From: an uncultured Bacteroidota bacterium
GTDB lineage: Bacteria > Bacteroidota > Bacteroidia > Bacteroidales > CAIWKO01
DNA: 8,484 nucleotides
Direction of reading: 5' to 3'
Assembly (NCBI GenBank): GCA_937934705.1
Contig: CALGYY010000170.1
Coordinates: 1-8,484 of the forward strand
The notes beneath the pieces were generated by a model, which saw only the letters and a program-made list of their open reading frames with translations, did not search any database and was not told the origin of the DNA. Shown here piece after piece: positions 6,074-8,484 of this stretch. How positions within the stretch are numbered: position 1 is the first letter of the stretch; every line of letters starts with the position of its first letter. The position numbers and the translations under genes are program-made.

Positions 6074-7846
6074 TCACATTCTTTCCGGGGCTTCGATACC
6101 CAGCAAATCCAGATAATATTTCAGGATGCGTCCGCACAGGGCCGACAATTCCAGCCTGAAGCTGCGAAGGTCCGCGTCCTCTTCTTTCAGAACCGGGATT
6201 TTCTGGTAGAAAGTGTTATAGGCCCTGGCCAGCTCATAGAGGTAATTTGCAATATGAGCGGGGCTCATGCCTGCTGCTGCTTTCTTCAGAACGGCATCCG
6301 CATCATGGCAGAGGATGAGAACTTCGCGTTCCTCAGGCAACATAGTAACCGCTTCTTTTTTGCGCTCCACCCTGATGCCCTCAGCCTTTCGCATCAGCGA
6401 GGATATCCGGGCATGGGTGTACTGGATGAAGGGACCGGTGTTCCCGTCGAAATCCACTGATTCCACCGGATTGAACAGCATGTTCTTTTCCGGGTCAACC
6501 TTCAGAATGAAGTACTTGAGTGCACCCAGGCCCACCGTGCGGTAAAGCTGCTGCGCTTCTTCTGCTCCGGAACCTGCAGTTTTTCCAAGGCTTTCGGTCA
6601 TCTCACGTGCAGTGGTTTCCATTTCATCCATCAGCGCATCCGCATCAACAACGGTTCCCTCCCGTGATTTCATCTTGCCATGGGGCAGTTCAACCATACC
6701 ATAGGAAAGATGATATATCGCTGTGGCGCTGTTTTTTTCCAGACGCTTCAGAACCTTCTTCAATACGTCAAAATGATAGTTCTGCTCATTGCCCACTACA
6801 TAAACCATACGGTCGGGATGATACCCGGCATATCTGAGCTCAGCCGTTCCCAGATCCTGCGTCATATAAACCGATGTCCCGTCGGCCCTGAGAAGAAGCT
6901 TCTCATCCAGACCCTCATCCGTCAGGTCGATCCATACCGAGCCATCCTCCTTCTGAAACAGCAGTCCCCGCTTCAAACCTTCTCCCACCAGTTCTTTACC
7001 ATAGAGATAGGTGTCCGATTCGTAATATGTTTTATGAAAACTGATGCCGAGCCTTTTGTAAGTCTCTTCAAATCCGCTGTAAACCCAGGCATTCATCATC
7101 TGCCACAGATTCCTGACCTCTTCATCTCCTTCCTCCCAGGCTTTCAGCATCGCCTGTGCTTCCTGAATCAGCGGAGCCTGGCGTGCAGCTTCCTCTTCAT
7201 TCATGCCCTCTGCTACAAGAGTGGCGATTTCCTCTTTGTAGTGACGGTCAAAAAGTACATAAAAATCACCTACCAGGTGATCCCCTTTTTTGCCGCACTG
7301 CTCCGGTGTCAGTCCCTGTCCCCAGCGCTTCCAGGCCAGCATGGATTTGCAGATATGGATGCCGCGGTCGTTCACCAGGTTGACCCTGTATACCTCATGC
7401 CCCGCAGCCTCCAGTATTCTGGAAACCGACCAGCCCAGCAGATTGTTGCGGATATGTCCCAAATGAAGAGGCTTGTTGGTGTTGGGCGATGAAAACTCGA
7501 TCAGTATCCTCGAAGGCTCAACATCGCCTGATGGCCGGTATTCCCCTCCATTCTGCTCCAGGTACTCAAGCCACCAGGAGTCCTGTACCACCAGGTTCAG
7601 GAAACCTTTTACCACATTGTAACGGCAGAAAACCCCTGCATGCTCAAGCAGGTAGTCCCCCATCTGCCGGCCCGTATCTTCGGGCGATTTCCGGCTCAGT
7701 CGCGTGTACGGGAAAACCACCAGGGTGAGATCTCCCTCAAATTCCTTCCGCGTTTTCTGGATCTGAAGGTCATCGCCTGCGGCCTCCTGTCCGTAAAGTA
7801 CCCGCAGGGCCTCCAGCGCATGATGTGTCAGTATTTCGTTCAGCAT
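6074..7846 (-). CDS. argS: Arginyl-tRNA synthetase (class I)
   Basis: ArgS charges tRNA-Arg with arginine using ATP, in the cytoplasm; it is essential for translation. The 590-residue product has the family's domain order. The N-terminal additional (Add-1/tRNA D-loop recognition) domain covers about 1-110. The Rossmann catalytic core carries the HIGH-type motif HLGH at 128-131 (PNTNKPLHLGHIRNN) and the KMSKS-type motif KMKSREGT at 391-398. The C-terminal DALR anticodon-binding helical domain starts near 470 (TGPFIQYTHARISSLMRK) and ends ALCGRILKYYLDLLGIEAPERM. Length is normal and no key motif is broken. The start at 7846 is supported by the family-like N-terminus and by a TAnnTTTG box 16 bp upstream. 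The gene reads away from the COG2403-family gene at 8100, and the lipoprotein gene follows 63 bp downstream. Confidence 0.97.
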   Translation of the reverse strand: MLNEILTHHALEALRVLYGQEAAGDDLQIQKTRKEFEGDLTLVVFPYTRLSRKSPEDTGRQMGDYLLEHAGVFCRYNVVKGFLNLVVQDSWWLEYLEQNGGEYRPSGDVEPSRILIEFSSPNTNKPLHLGHIRNNLLGWSVSRILEAAGHEVYRVNLVNDRGIHICKSMLAWKRWGQGLTPEQCGKKGDHLVGDFYVLFDRHYKEEIATLVAEGMNEEEAARQAPLIQEAQAMLKAWEEGDEEVRNLWQMMNAWVYSGFEETYKRLGISFHKTYYESDTYLYGKELVGEGLKRGLLFQKEDGSVWIDLTDEGLDEKLLLRADGTSVYMTQDLGTAELRYAGYHPDRMVYVVGNEQNYHFDVLKKVLKRLEKNSATAIYHLSYGMVELPHGKMKSREGTVVDADALMDEMETTAREMTESLGKTAGSGAEEAQQLYRTVGLGALKYFILKVDPEKNMLFNPVESVDFDGNTGPFIQYTHARISSLMRKAEGIRVERKKEAVTMLPEEREVLILCHDADAVLKKAAAGMSPAHIANYLYELARAYNTFYQKIPVLKEEDADLRSFRLELSALCGRILKYYLDLLGIEAPERM

Positions 7847-7862
7847 AAATTAATTTAATGAG

Positions 7863-7870
7863 CAAAAGTA
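7863..7870 (-). promoter_or_regulatory. -7 promoter box for argS
   Basis: On the minus strand, 7870-7863 reads TACTTTTG, an exact TAnnTTTG match, 16 bp before the argS ATG. No TTTG-like -33 element is found at the expected distance, so it may be weak, activator-dependent or fortuitous. Confidence 0.4.
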
Positions 7871-7952
7871 ATCAATCTGATCATGTCCGTTCCCCTCATC
7901 CTGCGTCGCGATGGCTGCAGGCTTGTTAACTGTGATTGTTGAAAAGATTTTA

Positions 7953-7993
7953 AAAATCAGATAAATCATGTCCCGCAAGGCTTATCTGATTTT
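7953..7993. repeat. Perfect 12 bp inverted repeat
   Basis: AAAATCAGATAA at 7953-7964 is the exact reverse complement of TTATCTGATTTT at 7982-7993, with a 17-base loop. It could be an RNA hairpin or a protein-binding dyad. Its right arm overlaps the terminator-like hairpin at 7979-8006, so the two structures cannot form together in one RNA. Confidence 0.8.
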
Positions 7994-8013
7994 AAGTCAG
8001 ACAGCCGTTTTTT
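7979..8013 (+). terminator. Terminator-like hairpin on the plus strand
   Basis: GGCT (7979-7982) pairs with AGCC (8003-8006) and TCTGA (7985-7989) pairs with TCAGA (7997-8001), with a small internal bulge and a seven-base loop. G and six T follow at 8008-8013. The form is that of a rho-independent terminator, but no plus-strand gene lies upstream, so either a small RNA ends here or the resemblance is accidental. Confidence 0.4.
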
Positions 8014-8029
8014 AAAATTTTTTTAAAGA

Positions 8030-8060
8030 TTTGGCAGGACGGTGAAAACCTATATCTTTG
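8030..8060 (+). promoter_or_regulatory. Strong Bacteroidota-type promoter for the COG2403-family gene
   Basis: TTTG at 8030-8033 and TATCTTTG at 8053-8060 match the -33 and -7 consensus elements exactly, with a 19 bp spacer. An AT-only tract of 20 bp (8008-8027) lies directly upstream, in the position of an UP element. The predicted leader is about 35 bases, AT-rich and without a Shine-Dalgarno. Confidence 0.75.
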
Positions 8061-8099
8061 CCCACGTCATAAATCTAATTTTCAATTAAACAATACTAT

Positions 8100-8484
8100 A
8101 TGAATCGCAAAAATGTAATTATTATCGGAGCCGCTGGAAGAGATTTCCACAATTTCAACACCTATTTCAGAGGTAAGGAAGAGTACAATGTTGTAGCCTT
8201 TACCGCAGCACAGATCCCTGATATCGACGGAAGGAAGTACCCCAAAGAACTGGCCGGTGCTCTCTATCCCCAGGGAATTCCCATCCACGCAGAGGAAGAC
8301 CTTCCCAAACTCATCAAGGAACTCAAGGCCGAGATTTGCGTATTCGCATACAGCGACGTCCCCTACCAGAGGGTAATGAGCATGGCCGCACTGGTTAACA
8401 CTGCCGGCGCTGATTTCATGCTGCTCGGCCCCCGCGAAACCCAGGTGGCTTCTACCAAACCTGTCATCGCTGTTGGCGCCGTCC
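8100..8484 (+). CDS. COG2403-type GTPase / cyclic 2,3-diphosphoglycerate synthase-like protein (3' end beyond window)
   Basis: The first 128 codons are present and open to the window edge. The N-terminus MNRKNVIIIGAAGRDFHNFNTYFRG is a Rossmann-like beta-strand and loop. It is followed by YNVVAFTAAQIPDIDGRKYP, LAGALYPQGIPIHAEEDLPKLIKEL, VFAYSDVPYQRVM and LLGPRETQVASTKPVIAVGAV. These match my recollection of the COG2403 predicted GTPase family, often annotated as cyclic 2,3-diphosphoglycerate synthetase after the archaeal enzyme that cyclises 2,3-diphosphoglycerate using ATP. Family members carry the nucleotide-binding P-loop just after the IAVGAV segment, so it should fall immediately outside this window. 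The bacterial function is not established and the archaeal reaction should not be assumed. The start is the ATG at 8100, about 40 bp after a consensus promoter. The gene is divergent from argS. Confidence 0.85.
   Translation, partial: MNRKNVIIIGAAGRDFHNFNTYFRGKEEYNVVAFTAAQIPDIDGRKYPKELAGALYPQGIPIHAEEDLPKLIKELKAEICVFAYSDVPYQRVMSMAALVNTAGADFMLLGPRETQVASTKPVIAVGAV

Larger units (their letters stand above)
7847..8099. other. Divergent argS / COG2403 intergenic region
   Basis: This 253 bp divergent gap carries promoter-like boxes for both flanking genes. Between them lie a hairpin at 7900-7921 (CCTGC against GCAGG, with an inner stem), a perfect 12 bp inverted repeat (7953-7964 with 7982-7993), a terminator-like hairpin at 7979-8013, and an AT tract at 8008-8027. 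No ORF of note occupies it. Confidence 0.6.

Noticed and set aside
6680..7492. A 270-codon plus-strand open frame inside argS
   Set aside because: It is fully antisense to the intact argS catalytic core, with no recognisable domain or start context.
7847..8099. T-box or tRNA-like leader upstream of argS
   Set aside because: I see no T-box core, no tRNA cloverleaf and no antiterminator consensus on the minus strand. The inverted repeat is AT-rich and lies upstream of the putative argS -7 box.
8082..8288. A 68-codon minus-strand open frame overlapping the start of the COG2403 gene
   Set aside because: It overlaps the first codons of a recognisable gene on the other strand and has no supporting motif.

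Overview
The window looks like ordinary chromosomal core sequence from a member of the Bacteroidota, probably Bacteroidales-like. It has moderate GC content. Intergenic promoter boxes follow the Bacteroidota form TAnnTTTG (with TTTG near -33). Most starts lack a Shine-Dalgarno sequence. The gene families (WbqC-like protein, PgpH-type 7TM-HD protein, SH3b-NlpC/P60 peptidase, a small FG..GG.TG lipoprotein, COG2403 cyclic-2,3-diphosphoglycerate-synthase-like protein) are ones I associate with that phylum. Genus and species cannot be assigned from the sequence alone.

Layout. Positions 3-740 (minus) encode RlmB, a 23S rRNA 2'-O-ribose methyltransferase. It is separated by its own promoter and an upstream gene's intrinsic terminator from a secreted protein of unknown function at 842-1711 (minus). 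A divergent gap of about 300 bp (1712-2008) holds a promoter-like box, a possible 47-codon ORF and two short-period repeat tracts. A WbqC-family protein (2009-2614, plus) runs tail-to-tail, with a 4 bp overlap, into the large membrane HD phosphodiesterase PgpH (2611-4698, minus). PgpH is divergent from a C40 peptidase (4779-5561, plus). The peptidase converges, with 2 bp between stops, on a small lipoprotein (5564-6010, minus), which lies downstream of argS (6074-7846, minus). A divergent 253 bp gap (7847-8099) carries an apparently complete promoter and several inverted repeats. The window ends inside a COG2403-family gene (8100 onward, plus).

How the genes work together. No single pathway links them. 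RlmB and ArgS serve translation. PgpH is expected to degrade cyclic di-AMP, a nucleotide tied to envelope and osmotic homeostasis. The C40 peptidase should cut peptidoglycan-derived peptides, so the PgpH/C40 divergent pair has at most a loose cell-envelope theme. The other genes are uncharacterised. I see no mobile element, CRISPR array, tRNA, rRNA or obvious new multi-gene system. The points most worth checking are the structured 7900-8013 region, the promoter boxes lying a few bases before start codons, the repeat-bearing small ORF at 1822-1965, and the uncharacterised secreted protein.
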